A program made the translations under genes and the position numbers. A DNA stretch of 64,000 nt from Flavihumibacter petaseus NBRC 106054 (GTDB taxonomy: Bacteria; Bacteroidota; Bacteroidia; Chitinophagales; Chitinophagaceae), in assembly GCF_000974785.1 (NCBI RefSeq), contig NZ_BBWV01000002.1, positions 1,116,001 to 1,180,000 on the forward strand. Reading direction: 5' to 3'. This document shows, one piece after another, positions 16,445-24,968 of this stretch (its first letter is position 1; every line of letters starts with the position of its first letter). The notes under the pieces were generated by a model. That model saw only the letters and a program-made list of their open reading frames with translations, searched no databases and was not told the DNA's origin.

Positions 16445-17810
16445 TCATATGGACGATTGGTTCAGGGAAGCGGCTGACCAGCCTGGTCCCCCCATGCCGG
16501 AAACGGCGTGGAAGGACATGGAACGCCTTCTTGACCAAAACGAAAAAAAACGCCGCCGGATTCTTTTCTGGTGGTGGAGCGGACTGGTGCTCATCGGTGC
16601 ACTCGTTTACTTCCTTGAAAAAGGAGATCATACCCGGCCTGCTGTATTACCTCAAGCCAGCAATGAAACAGTAACTGGCAAACCGGATCAACCAGCCAGC
16701 AAAAGTAGTGCTGCTGCAAACGGTCAAAAGAAAGCTTCTTCCCTGAATGAACCCGCGACCCTGAAATCCGTACCCCAATCTTTACCCGTTGACAGATCTG
16801 AAAGTGATCCGTCAGCCACGCCTGACGGCAATGCTAACGGAGACCATCCTGCTGCATCAGCTTCTGCCAGCAGTGATAACGCCCGGTTGAAAAAAGGCAG
16901 CGACACCGGAGCGACCACTGCTGCGGGCCAGCACCGCCAAAAATCACGGGATGCCCAGGGGCGTCAACGATCCGGCCACCAGGCGGGGCAGCTGACAAAA
17001 ACAGAAAACCCGGCTAACGGAAACAGGAGTGTAAAGGAAGCAACGGGTCTATGGGAACTTGATGCCAGCCTGCCCGGTGCGGTAACGGCACAGGCCGGAT
17101 CAGGATACCCGGCCGGTACACCGGAATATCCTTTGTCTTCGCCCCGGACATTGCCGCTGCCACCCGTGGACAAAAACCTGAAGAAGAAATCGCAACAGCA
17201 AGACCCGATTAAAAACCGATGGTTTGTTTATGCCGGTGGCGGACTCGAAAGGTCGTTTGTACCTGGCAACAGCCTCGGTTCAACAGCATGGGGCGGGGGC
17301 TTCGGAGCAGGGTACAGGTTTGCACAAAAATGGTACGTACAAAGCGGTCTTACTTTCTTTCACAAAATTTACGATGCTGACGGTTCAGACTATCATCCGC
17401 CGGATGGCTCTTATCTGAACCAGCCTGGTGTTGACCTGATCGATGTTGAGGCAGACTGCTTCGTGATGGAATGGCCGATTCTCCTGCGCTATGATTTCCT
17501 GCAGAAAAAACAATACCGTGTTTACGCTACTGCGGGCATTCAATCGGCACAGATGAAATCAGAGACTTACAATTACGACTATACGAAAGACGGAAACCGT
17601 TATTATTATAAACATACTTACGAAACCGGCAAGTTTAAATTTGCCAACGCGATCTCCCTCGGAGCTGGCGGTGAGTGGCAGGTAATGCCGCGCCTTCACA
17701 TTCAGCTGTATCCATCTGTTACGATCCCCGTATCGGGTGTTGGTGAGGGTAATGTCAAAATCGGCGCACTCAATGTGCAGGCCGGAGTCAGGTATCAGTT
17801 ACCATTCTGA
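16425..17810 (+). CDS. Membrane-anchored protein with anti-sigma-like N-terminus and C-terminal outer-membrane-type barrel
   Basis: 461 aa. Residues 1-45 are charged and helical with WFREAADQPGPP and AWKDMERLLDQNEKKRRR. A single hydrophobic helix follows (about 46-64, ILFWWWSGLVLIGALVYF). Residues 65-260 are a low-complexity linker rich in Ala, Ser, Pro, Gly, Asn and Gln. Residues from about 265 to the end look like a PorT-type beta-barrel: WFVYAGGGLERSF, GAGYRFAQKWYVQSGLTFF, VYATAGIQSAQ, GGEWQVMPRLHIQLYPSV, and LNVQAGVRYQLPF at the C-terminus. No cleavable signal peptide is seen. Overlap with the sigma gene suggests an anti-sigma role. Taken literally, the chain could span both membranes. 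Confidence 0.8.
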   Translation: MDKEQFNHMDDWFREAADQPGPPMPETAWKDMERLLDQNEKKRRRILFWWWSGLVLIGALVYFLEKGDHTRPAVLPQASNETVTGKPDQPASKSSAAANGQKKASSLNEPATLKSVPQSLPVDRSESDPSATPDGNANGDHPAASASASSDNARLKKGSDTGATTAAGQHRQKSRDAQGRQRSGHQAGQLTKTENPANGNRSVKEATGLWELDASLPGAVTAQAGSGYPAGTPEYPLSSPRTLPLPPVDKNLKKKSQQQDPIKNRWFVYAGGGLERSFVPGNSLGSTAWGGGFGAGYRFAQKWYVQSGLTFFHKIYDADGSDYHPPDGSYLNQPGVDLIDVEADCFVMEWPILLRYDFLQKKQYRVYATAGIQSAQMKSETYNYDYTKDGNRYYYKHTYETGKFKFANAISLGAGGEWQVMPRLHIQLYPSVTIPVSGVGEGNVKIGALNVQAGVRYQLPF

Positions 17811-17867
17811 TTTTTTAAAACCCTACGCAACCCCTGTTCAGTTTTCTTCGAATAGAAAGTTGGAGAT

Positions 17868-18296
17868 ATGGTTGTAGGAAAATTATCCGTAAAACGGAAA
17901 CTATTGATTGTATTGGCGGTCGGAGCGCTGGTGGCCGTGTTGACCTGGGGTTGGGTAGCTTACCACCAGCTTCGGCCATCAGTAGCAACGCTACAAGCGG
18001 ACACCAGCCTCTCTGCCAATGCCCTCTTTGCAGCATTTTCCAGTGATGAGCTTGCTGCAGGTCACCATTTTATGGATAAGATCCTCGAGGTACAGGGAAT
18101 TGTTCAGGCTGTTGACACCAGTTCCGGACAAGTCGCCTTACTGCTCCAAACGAGCGGTAATGGGAATATCAATTGCCTGCTCCGGGATAAACCTGACGGC
18201 AATCAATCTGAATTCCTGAACCGACAGATCACCATCAAAGGGAAATGCGCCGGTTACCTGGTAGACGTCAGCCTGGTAGACTGCATCATTCAATAA
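17868..18296 (+). CDS. OB-fold (tRNA_anti-like) membrane-anchored protein
   Basis: 142 aa. An N-terminal membrane anchor (KLLIVLAVGALVAVLTWGWV) leads to a small beta-rich domain: SANALFAAFSSDELAAGHHF, KILEVQGIVQAVDTSSGQVA, VALLLQTSGNGNINCLL, and NRQITIKGKCAGYLVDVSLV with DCIIQ at the end. The pattern matches the OB-fold tRNA_anti-like family common in Bacteroidota and presumed periplasmic. First gene of an operon with a mono-haem lipoprotein, a YceI protein and a DUF5777 barrel. Function unknown; nucleic-acid binding is not implied by the fold. Confidence 0.75.
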   Translation: MVVGKLSVKRKLLIVLAVGALVAVLTWGWVAYHQLRPSVATLQADTSLSANALFAAFSSDELAAGHHFMDKILEVQGIVQAVDTSSGQVALLLQTSGNGNINCLLRDKPDGNQSEFLNRQITIKGKCAGYLVDVSLVDCIIQ

Positions 18297-18317
18297 ACCT
18301 CCCATAAAACATCGAAA

Positions 18318-18698
18318 ATGAAAGCCCAACACATCCTGCTGGCCAGCCAGCTTATTGCCCTATGCCTGCTATCGTCCTGTAGTAAAGACAAGGAATCCGA
18401 TCAGCCAACGGATCCCGACAATCCCCCGACCTGCAACACTGCGAATATGTCATTTGCCAACAACGTGCTGCCCATCATCAATTCCAATTGCAGCAGCTGC
18501 CATGGCGCCACACCAACCGCACCGTTTTCCCTTACCAACTATGCCGAAGTGAAAGTAGTTGCGGATGATGGCCGCCTGATCGGTGCCATCAACCACCAAA
18601 GCGGTTATGTTCCGATGCCGCAAAACGCTGCCAAACTTTCCTCCTGCAATATTGCAAAAATCCAGGCCTGGATCGACCAGGGTAAACCCAACAACTAA
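18318..18698 (+). CDS. Mono-haem c-type cytochrome-like lipoprotein
   Basis: 126 aa. The lipoprotein signal ends at LCLLSSC (Cys21), followed by an Asp/Pro-rich spacer. Then comes a single CxxCH haem motif, NCSSCHGATP, preceded by NNVLPIINSNC, and a late Met in YVPMPQNAAKL as likely sixth ligand; the chain ends with IQAWIDQGKPNN. The layout equals the short cytochrome domain that Bacteroidota use in surface or periplasmic electron transfer and is often annotated as a planctomycete-type or class I cytochrome c. Its stop overlaps the next ATG (TAATG), so translation with yceI is coupled. Confidence 0.88.
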   Translation: MKAQHILLASQLIALCLLSSCSKDKESDQPTDPDNPPTCNTANMSFANNVLPIINSNCSSCHGATPTAPFSLTNYAEVKVVADDGRLIGAINHQSGYVPMPQNAAKLSSCNIAKIQAWIDQGKPNN

Positions 18699-19237
18699 TG
18701 CTCACCTGGCTTTCTGTTTTCTTTATGTTGATGTCACCTGTATTGTCGCCATCACCTGGTGACTGGATGACCAAAAACGGCAACGTTCGCCTGTATTCCC
18801 ATACCCCTCTGGAAGACATTAAAGCTGAAAACCGTCAGGTTCTTTTCCTGCTTGATCCTGAAAAACAAACAGTGAAAGCAATGATGCTGGTAAAAGCTTT
18901 CCTCTTTGAAAAGGCATTGATGCAGGAACACTTTAATGAAAACTATATCGAAAGTGACAAGTATCCCAAAGCCGGTTTTGAAGGAACCTTTGAACCAGCC
19001 ATTGACCTTTCGAGAAAAGGAAAACTCGACCTCACCGTGAAAGGCAATATCACCCTGCATGGCGTAACAAAACAGATCAGTTTTCCCGCTGTGGTTGAGG
19101 TGAAGGAACAGACCATTGCCGGACAAACCAGGTTTCTCCTGAAACCCGAGGACTTCCAGATTAAGATTCCCGGGCTGGTGCGCGACAAGATCGCATCAGA
19201 AATGGAAGTAACGGTATCCTTTGAATGTAAACCCTGA
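18698..19237 (+). CDS. YceI-family lipid-binding-like protein
   Basis: 179 aa with an N-terminal signal peptide (FMLMSPVLSPSPGDW). The mature part starts WMTKNGNVRLYSHTPLED, a variant of the YceI opening strand, and continues with the family pattern ENYIESDKYPKAGFEGTF, VKGNITLHGVTKQISFPAV, and EDFQIKIPGLVRDKIA. YceI proteins are periplasmic lipocalin-like barrels that bind long polyprenoids. Coupled to the cytochrome upstream by TAATG and followed 3 bases later by the DUF5777 gene, which suggests a joint periplasmic job involving a quinone-like lipid (inference). Confidence 0.92.
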   Translation: MLTWLSVFFMLMSPVLSPSPGDWMTKNGNVRLYSHTPLEDIKAENRQVLFLLDPEKQTVKAMMLVKAFLFEKALMQEHFNENYIESDKYPKAGFEGTFEPAIDLSRKGKLDLTVKGNITLHGVTKQISFPAVVEVKEQTIAGQTRFLLKPEDFQIKIPGLVRDKIASEMEVTVSFECKP

Positions 19238-19240
19238 TTT

Positions 19241-20119
19241 ATGAACAAGACAACCATTATTATCCCGATCCTGCTGTTACACCTTTTCAATACAGCATTG
19301 GCACAGGATACAACATTGAATACAAAATTTCCGGTAACCGGCACTTTCAAGGGCACCTATATACAAAATCAGGCAAGCGTTGAATCACCCAAAAAGGGCG
19401 TGTTGCAGGTAATGATCATGCACCGGTTCGGCAGAATAAGTGATGGCCTCTACGATTTGTTCGGGCTGGACAATGCCACTATCCGGCTGGGTTTTGATTA
19501 TGGAATAACGGACAAACTGGCCATTGGTATCGGCAGGAGCTCATACGAGAAAACTTATGACGCAAGTTTCAAATACAGGATATTTACGCAACAGTCTGAT
19601 AACTCCATGCCGTTGACCACGTCGCTGTATGCCGGCCTGGCTTACGTTACCTTGCACTATCCGGAAAAACCCTATTACGATGGTAAATACCGCACCAATT
19701 ATTTCACCCAGTTACTGATCGCCCGGAAGTTCGGCAGTTTTTTCTCCCTGCAGCTGACTCCTTCCTGGATACATTATAACCTGGTTCCTGAAGCAGATGA
19801 TAAAAATGATGTGTTTGCGGTTGGATTGGGCGGCCGTTTCAGGATCAGCAAACGGGTCAGTTTTAATACGGAATATACTTACCTGTTGCCGGACCAGGTA
19901 AACAGCACCCAGGTATACAATTCATTTTCCGCAGGTTTTGATATTGAAACAGGAGGACACGTTTTTCAGTTTGTGTTCAGCAACTCACAGGGACTCGTTC
20001 CTACCTCCTTTATCAGCCAGACTGCCTATCAATGGCGGGATGGGGATATCTACTTTGGATTCAACCTGTCGCGGGTGTTTCAGCTTAAAAAGAAGAAAAC
20101 AGTGCCTTCAGGGTATTGA
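19241..20119 (+). CDS. DUF5777-family outer-membrane beta-barrel protein
   Basis: 292 aa. The signal peptide (TTIIIPILLLHLFNTALAQ) is followed by alternating strand residues: VLQVMIMHRFGRISDGLYD, FGLDNATIRLGFDYGIT, KLAIGIGRSSYEKTYDAS, and repeats ending with DIYFGFNLSRVFQL. The HRFG..GLYDLFGLDNATIRLG segment is characteristic of DUF5777, proteins encoded beside YceI and short cytochromes in this phylum. It closes the operon. Its last 35 bases overlap, on the other strand, the end of the rhodanese-thioredoxin gene. Confidence 0.85.
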   Translation: MNKTTIIIPILLLHLFNTALAQDTTLNTKFPVTGTFKGTYIQNQASVESPKKGVLQVMIMHRFGRISDGLYDLFGLDNATIRLGFDYGITDKLAIGIGRSSYEKTYDASFKYRIFTQQSDNSMPLTTSLYAGLAYVTLHYPEKPYYDGKYRTNYFTQLLIARKFGSFFSLQLTPSWIHYNLVPEADDKNDVFAVGLGGRFRISKRVSFNTEYTYLLPDQVNSTQVYNSFSAGFDIETGGHVFQFVFSNSQGLVPTSFISQTAYQWRDGDIYFGFNLSRVFQLKKKKTVPSGY

Positions 20120-20801
20120 GGTCTACAAGGCCTTGCTGCTCCCAGACGAGTTTACCTTCTTTATAGAGAAAAAAATGTGGCAGTGCTTCAACTTTTAATT
20201 GTTTCGCCAACTCCGTTTCCTGTCCGGCGTCCAATTGCAGGAGTGTAAAAACTCCTGCTTTTTCTTTTACCAGTGAGTCCAGAACAGGAGCCATCTTCCG
20301 GCAGGGCGGGCACCAGGGGGCACCAAAATCAACGAGCACATACTGATCACCTGAAATTGCTTTATTGAATAATTCCTGCGACATTGCCTGTTGCGGAGAC
20401 TGTCCTTCCACAGGAAGGCCGCTTTTCTTCCAGGCACTGATTCCGCCTTTTAATTCAAAAACAGTAAATCCTTTCTGTTTCAGTTGCAGTGCTGCTTCGT
20501 GACTGCGCCCGCCACTGAGACAATAAACCAGTACCGGCCGGCTTTTGTCGAGAAAGGAAATTCTCCTGGCATATTCCTGCGGCATATTCCAGTCGGCCTG
20601 CATGGCATTGCGAAGATGACCACCCTGGTATTCTGCTGCAGTCCTGACATCCAGCAGTTGCACCAGGGAATCAGCTAGCTTGTCAGAAAAGGCTGCAGGT
20701 TGGAGGGCTTCGCCCTGCTGGCCACAGGCCGCCAGGCCAAACACGAACAGGCAAAGAAAAAGATAACAGGCTCTACGGGCAGGAATAATCAGCGCTTTCA
20801 T
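20085..20801 (-). CDS. Rhodanese-thioredoxin fusion lipoprotein
   Basis: 238 aa. The lipoprotein signal is VFGLAAC (Cys26). A rhodanese domain follows (about residues 40-132) with DVRTAAEYQGGHLRNA and active-site loop CLSGGR, then a thioredoxin domain (about 140-238) with VDFGAPWCPPCRKMAPVL, active site WCPPC. The cis-Pro lies in VEALPHFFLY. The two domains could move sulfur and reducing equivalents at the periplasmic face: the rhodanese Cys carrying persulfide and the CxxC pair reducing it (inference). Its start overlaps the YkgJ gene stop (ATGA), and the 3' end overlaps the convergent DUF5777 gene by 35 bases. Confidence 0.9.
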   Translation of the reverse strand: MKALIIPARRACYLFLCLFVFGLAACGQQGEALQPAAFSDKLADSLVQLLDVRTAAEYQGGHLRNAMQADWNMPQEYARRISFLDKSRPVLVYCLSGGRSHEAALQLKQKGFTVFELKGGISAWKKSGLPVEGQSPQQAMSQELFNKAISGDQYVLVDFGAPWCPPCRKMAPVLDSLVKEKAGVFTLLQLDAGQETELAKQLKVEALPHFFLYKEGKLVWEQQGLVDLNTLKALFSSF

Positions 20802-21307
20802 GGCGTAAAATTAGTACATGCTTTCAATGCTTCCACCACATTGAAGACGATGGGGCAGCGTCCATAATGCTGCAAAATGAAAAAGAGCCTGGCGTTGAAA
20901 CCGGGCTGGTCGAGGTGCGGGAAGGATCGGCAGGTGGAAAAGCGGTTGTCATAAATCCGGCAAAGATTTCCTTCCAGGAAATGGCAGGGCATACTGCTTA
21001 CCAGCAGGCGGCCGGAAAGACTTTCTTCAATATATTTTGATTTGACAACAGCCAGCGGCTCATTCAAGGCTTCTGCCAGGCTGTTGGCTTCCTCTTCCGT
21101 CACATCCACCATCATACTCCGGCAGCAGTTTCCGCAGGCACAGCAGTCGACTGCTTTTGTCACAGCTTCCTGCAACGGGAAAACCAGTTCATCAGTTGCC
21201 GCTGCATCCTGTTGCGCCATAAAGTGCCTGAAGGCGAGGTTTTCAGAATACCTGCTTTCTGCCAGTTGTGCAATCTCCGTAAGGTCAGTAATCAGGGTTT
21301 TATTCAT
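20798..21307 (-). CDS. YkgJ-family cysteine-cluster protein
   Basis: 169 aa from ATG 21307, chosen because ATGAATAA overlaps the stop of the preceding gene and the longer frame has an unlikely Met-rich extension. Conserved cysteines typical of the YkgJ/UPF0153 (CxxCxxCC) family are seen: CCACGNCCRSMMVDVT, then PCHFLEGNLCRIYDNRFSTC and RSFPHLDQPGFN. These bind a metal, possibly zinc or an iron-sulfur cluster; function in the family is not known. No signal peptide. Middle gene of a tight operon. Confidence 0.85.
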   Translation of the reverse strand: MNKTLITDLTEIAQLAESRYSENLAFRHFMAQQDAAATDELVFPLQEAVTKAVDCCACGNCCRSMMVDVTEEEANSLAEALNEPLAVVKSKYIEESLSGRLLVSSMPCHFLEGNLCRIYDNRFSTCRSFPHLDQPGFNARLFFILQHYGRCPIVFNVVEALKACTNFTP

Positions 21308-21575
21308 CCTCGTCATCCTCCCAGGACAGATCGTCCTCATCCTCATCATCATAAAGCGATAAGATGGCAGAAGCGCTGTCATAATCCAGCTCTTCGATCA
21401 CCTCATGAATGGTATCCTCTCTTTTGCGCCAGAAATCTGCGTCCATCTGTCCAAAACTTCTCAGTAACACACATTTTTCTGTAAGCGCCAAAAGGGAAAT
21501 CAATTCGATTTCCCCATTAACAGTACCTCTGATCAGGTAAAAATTGCCTGCCTGAAGGTCAGCGTAAGTTGTCAT
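21300..21575 (-). CDS. Small acidic protein, second of a tandem paralogue pair
   Basis: 91 aa, not matched to a named family. It aligns with the neighbour at 21588-21854: both have an N-terminal Y..L..hxYLI segment (here YADLQAGNFYLIRG), a central RSFGQMDADFWRKREDTIHE and an Asp/Glu-rich tail (DDEDEDDLSWEDDEDE here). The shared core is FG, WRK(K/R), D.IHE, E.L. No signal peptide or membrane segment, so cytoplasmic. Its stop overlaps the YkgJ start. The tail is strongly acidic, suggesting partner binding or cation binding (inference). Confidence 0.75.
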   Translation of the reverse strand: MTTYADLQAGNFYLIRGTVNGEIELISLLALTEKCVLLRSFGQMDADFWRKREDTIHEVIEELDYDSASAILSLYDDEDEDDLSWEDDEDE

Positions 21576-21587
21576 GATTAAGCGGTT

Positions 21588-21854
21588 TTATTCTTCGCCA
21601 TCTTCATAAAATGCATCCTCATTGCTGTAATAGGCAGTTTGCCACTCACGCACTTTATCATCACTCAGCAACTCAAGAATTTCATGAATCGGGTCCTGCT
21701 TTTTCCTCCATTCTGTACTTTCTGTTTCTCCAAAACGGGTAATGAAAAGGCAGTAATCGGTGTCCATATTCACCTTGATCAGTGAAACAGGACCATCTGC
21801 TTTTTCCTGGATCAGATAATAACAACTCGTCTCCAACAAGGAATAGTTATACAT
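21588..21854 (-). CDS. Small acidic protein, first of a tandem paralogue pair
   Basis: 88 aa. It shares with its neighbour the pattern YYLIQEKADGPVSLI, TRFGETESTEWRKKQDPIHE and ILELLSDDKVREW, and an acidic C-terminus (NEDAFYEDGEE). It precedes the second copy by 12 bases, so tandem duplication in place is likely. First gene of the minus-strand operon; its upstream sequence (21855-21900) is AT-rich without a clean TAnnTTTG box. No family recognised; both copies look intact and coding (typical codon use and no stops). Confidence 0.75.
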   Translation of the reverse strand: MYNYSLLETSCYYLIQEKADGPVSLIKVNMDTDYCLFITRFGETESTEWRKKQDPIHEILELLSDDKVREWQTAYYSNEDAFYEDGEE

Positions 21855-22171
21855 ACACGCAATTTTTCAACAATTAATCTCAATAACGGGTTGTAAATCA
21901 GCACCTAATGGGTTAGTATTCCAACTTCGGGAGGCTGGCTGAGGTTAGTAAAGAGCCGGGCCCTGCAACCGTGTCGGAAAATCAAAAATAGGGATATTCG
22001 GCGATCTGTAAAAGCGGGAGAGTACTGTTTCCGGAATTTAAAATAAGGTTAACCAATCTGTATTGAAAACCAGCAGGTTAGCTGGCAGGGAGGCTTTTCC
22101 ACAGGGGTGCACAATCCACATTTTCATCATGCAGCCGCAATGGCTATATTTGCCCCCTTTAGGCGAATTCT
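21855..22171. other. Intergenic region between the small acidic genes and parE
   Basis: 317 bases, divergent transcription. The right end holds the parE promoter box. The middle (about 21925-22060) is GC-richer with phrases such as AGAGCCGGGCCCTGC and may be structured RNA, but no riboswitch, tmRNA, 6S or SRP consensus was recognised and no protein-coding frame with good composition was seen. Confidence 0.4.
22145..22152 (+). promoter_or_regulatory. -7 promoter box TATATTTG for parE
   Basis: Exact TAnnTTTG match ending 19 bases before the parE ATG. Confidence 0.75.
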
Positions 22172-24082
22172 ATGGCAGAAACACAAAAATCAGGATTTGA
22201 GTATACCGAAGATTCCATCCGGAGCCTCGACTGGCGGGAGCATATCCGCCTTCGGCCCGGAATGTATATCGGTAAGTTAGGCGATGGCACCAGCGCAGAT
22301 GATGGCATCTATGTGCTGCTGAAAGAAGTGATCGATAACTGCATCGATGAACACACGATGGGTTATGGCAAACAGGTGGAGATCTCCATCAAAGATCGTG
22401 TAGTCACCATCCGCGACTATGGCCGGGGTATTCCCCTGGGAAAACTGGTGGACGTGGTGAGCAAAATCAATACAGGAGCCAAATACGACAGTAAGGCTTT
22501 CCAGAAAAGTGTGGGTCTGAATGGTGTGGGTACGAAAGCCGTGAATGCCCTGAGCACTTACTTTAAAGTCACCGCCTTCCGTGACGGAAAAGAGAAAACG
22601 GCGGAGTTCGAGAAGGGACAACTTATTAAAGAGTATAAGGAAACGGCCAGCAAAGAGCCCAATGGCACTTTGGTGAATTTTACGCCGGATGATACTGTTT
22701 TCCGCAACTTTCATTTCCAGGAAGAGTATATCGAGAACCAGCTCTGGAACTATTGCTACCTCAATGCCGGACTTGCCCTGCATTTCAATGGGAAAAAATT
22801 CATCAGCAAGAACGGACTGCTCGACCTGCTGCAGCGGAAAACCAATGAAGATGAACTGCGTTACCCCATCGTTCATCTGAAGGGTAACGACATCGAAGTG
22901 GCCATCACCCACAACAACGACTATGGCGAAGAGATTTTCAGTTTCGTTAATGGACAGTTCACAACGCAGGGGGGTACCCACCAGCAGGCTTTCCGGGAAG
23001 CATTTGTGAAGGTGGTAAGAGACTTCTATAAAAAGGATTACGAAGCTTCGGATATCCGGGCCAGCATTACGGCTGCCGTTTCTGTACGCGTGGTGGAACC
23101 CGTATTCGAATCGCAGACGAAAACCAAACTCGGTTCCCAGTACGTGGAAGAAGGCGGTCAGAGCATGAAGGCCTTCATTCTCGAATTTCTGGCAAAGGAG
23201 CTGGACAATTACCTGCACAAGAATCCGTCAACCGCAGATGCGCTGAAAAAACGTATTGAGCAGAGTGAACGCGAAAGAAAAGAACTGGCAGGTATCAAAA
23301 AACTGGCCAATGAGCGGGCTAAAAAAGCCAATCTGCACAACAAGAAGCTAAGGGATTGCCGTTTTCACTACAACGAAGAACCTTCCGGCAAAGACAAGGA
23401 ATCAGTTGCCCTGAAACAACGGGAAAGCACCATTTTCATTACCGAAGGTGATTCTGCAAGCGGCTCCATTACAAAGGCGCGCAGTGTGGAAACACAGGCG
23501 GTTTTCAGTCTCAGGGGTAAGCCACTGAACTGTTACGGGCTGACCAAAAAAGTGGTGTATGAGAATGAAGAATTCAACCTGCTGCAGCATGCCCTCAACC
23601 TTGAAGACGGAATCGAAGGCCTGCGGTACAACAATGTGGTGATCGCCACCGATGCCGACGTAGATGGTATGCACATCCGTCTGCTCCTGATGACATTCTT
23701 CCTGCAGTTCTTTCCTGATCTCGTAAAAAACGGCCACGTATATATCCTGGAAACGCCCCTGTTTCGCGTCCGCAATAAACAGGAAACCATCTATTGTTAC
23801 GATGAAAGTGAAAAGGCGGCTGCTGTGAAAAAACTGGGCAATAAACCAGAAATCACCCGCTTTAAGGGATTGGGTGAGATCTCCCCGGATGAATTTTCAC
23901 GGTTTATCGGCGAAGACATGCGGAAACAGCCGGTGCTGGTAATGCCGGAAACGCATATCCAGCAATTGCTGGAATATTATATGGGCAAAAATACACCGGT
24001 GCGCCAGGACTTTATCATTGACAACCTCCGGGTGGAGCTTGACCTGGTAGAAGATGGAGAGGCAGCAGCCGGTGCAGCCTGA
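22172..24082 (+). CDS. parE: DNA topoisomerase IV subunit B
   Basis: 636 aa. The GHKL ATPase domain has [37 protein letters not shown] and [14 protein letters not shown]. The transducer has [14 protein letters not shown] and [14 protein letters not shown]. The TOPRIM domain has [28 protein letters not shown] and [15 protein letters not shown]. The C-terminus has [10 protein letters not shown]. It forms the enzyme with ParC, which is encoded two genes downstream. The length (shorter than GyrB with insertion) and the pairing with a divergent ParC rather than GyrA support ParE; the genome's gyrB should lie elsewhere. Confidence 0.93.
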   Translation: MAETQKSGFEYTEDSIRSLDWREHIRLRPGMYIGKLGDGTSADDGIYVLLKEVIDNCIDEHTMGYGKQVEISIKDRVVTIRDYGRGIPLGKLVDVVSKINTGAKYDSKAFQKSVGLNGVGTKAVNALSTYFKVTAFRDGKEKTAEFEKGQLIKEYKETASKEPNGTLVNFTPDDTVFRNFHFQEEYIENQLWNYCYLNAGLALHFNGKKFISKNGLLDLLQRKTNEDELRYPIVHLKGNDIEVAITHNNDYGEEIFSFVNGQFTTQGGTHQQAFREAFVKVVRDFYKKDYEASDIRASITAAVSVRVVEPVFESQTKTKLGSQYVEEGGQSMKAFILEFLAKELDNYLHKNPSTADALKKRIEQSERERKELAGIKKLANERAKKANLHNKKLRDCRFHYNEEPSGKDKESVALKQRESTIFITEGDSASGSITKARSVETQAVFSLRGKPLNCYGLTKKVVYENEEFNLLQHALNLEDGIEGLRYNNVVIATDADVDGMHIRLLLMTFFLQFFPDLVKNGHVYILETPLFRVRNKQETIYCYDESEKAAAVKKLGNKPEITRFKGLGEISPDEFSRFIGEDMRKQPVLVMPETHIQQLLEYYMGKNTPVRQDFIIDNLRVELDLVEDGEAAAGAA

Positions 24083-24136
24083 TCTTAAGCACTATTGAAC
24101 ACACCGCCGTTTTGTCGGTATTGAATTTGGAGAACT

Positions 24137-24967
24137 ATGATCCATATTGTTTTTAATGAAGCGGATATTGCCGTATTGCAACAGGCTATTGTCCTTGAGC
24201 CAACACTGGAAGGTGAGATCCTCCTGATCAGGGACGACTATGCCGTAGGACCACTGTACAATATGTATAAAGGGGAAGGCCGTGAGGAGAGAACGAACTG
24301 GTGGCGGGAAATCCTTGCCGGCGGTGATTATGAGGGGAAAGCCGATACAGGTGAAGTAGATGACTTCAAAACAGCGGCTGAACTGGTTGGCCGCCTTCGG
24401 CGCGATGAGTCGGAGTTCGTGTGGATCTGGGCCGCCCAGAACAAACATGATGTTTGCGGCTATTACTGGCTCCTGCATTTCGTGAAGGAGTTCCAGGGAA
24501 GGATACATATCCTCTATCTGAACAATCTTCCCTTCCTGAATGAAAAAGGCCAGTTGTTTTACCCTACCTGGCTGAGTTCCATCCCGCCCAAAGAGTTCCT
24601 TAAAGCAAGGAAACTCGCGCGGCCGGTAACACTCAGTGAATTTGAGGTGGATCCGGATGAATGGATCAAACTTTCGGAAGAAAAAAAAGGCGTCCGCATC
24701 CTCGAAGGAGGCAAAAAACTGTCGCAATACGATTATGATTATTATGACAGCGACCTGGCCAAATACATCACCAACGACTGGCAGAAAGCCTCCAGAATAA
24801 TTCACCAGTTTCTTTCAAAGAACAAGGTGACTACCGGCGACGCATACCTGCTCTGGCGATTGAAAACACTCATTCGTGACGAAAAATTCGACGTGCAGGG
24901 CGAACAGAAGAACATGAAAGATTTTGAGATCAAGCGAAAATCAGAAACGCCGGTAGAAACAGAATAG
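24137..24967 (+). CDS. DUF1835/DUF3658-type cytoplasmic protein
   Basis: 276 aa. The N-terminal region MIHIVFNEADIAVLQQAIV and ILLIRDDYAVGPL corresponds to DUF1835; the middle has VWIWAAQNKHDVCGYYWLL, and the C-terminal part (YDSDLAKYITNDWQKASRII, followed by TTGDAYLLWRLKTLI) fits DUF3658. No signal peptide or membrane segment. Biochemical function unknown in the family; DUF1835 proteins are otherwise seen singly. It sits between parE and parC, 54 bases after parE and 1 base before the VOC gene. Confidence 0.8.
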   Translation: MIHIVFNEADIAVLQQAIVLEPTLEGEILLIRDDYAVGPLYNMYKGEGREERTNWWREILAGGDYEGKADTGEVDDFKTAAELVGRLRRDESEFVWIWAAQNKHDVCGYYWLLHFVKEFQGRIHILYLNNLPFLNEKGQLFYPTWLSSIPPKEFLKARKLARPVTLSEFEVDPDEWIKLSEEKKGVRILEGGKKLSQYDYDYYDSDLAKYITNDWQKASRIIHQFLSKNKVTTGDAYLLWRLKTLIRDEKFDVQGEQKNMKDFEIKRKSETPVETE

Positions 24968-24968
24968 G

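Noticed and set aside
21925-22060. GC-rich intergenic segment as cobalamin riboswitch or other known RNA
   Set aside because: The conserved boxes of the cobalamin riboswitch, tmRNA, 6S and SRP RNA were not found.
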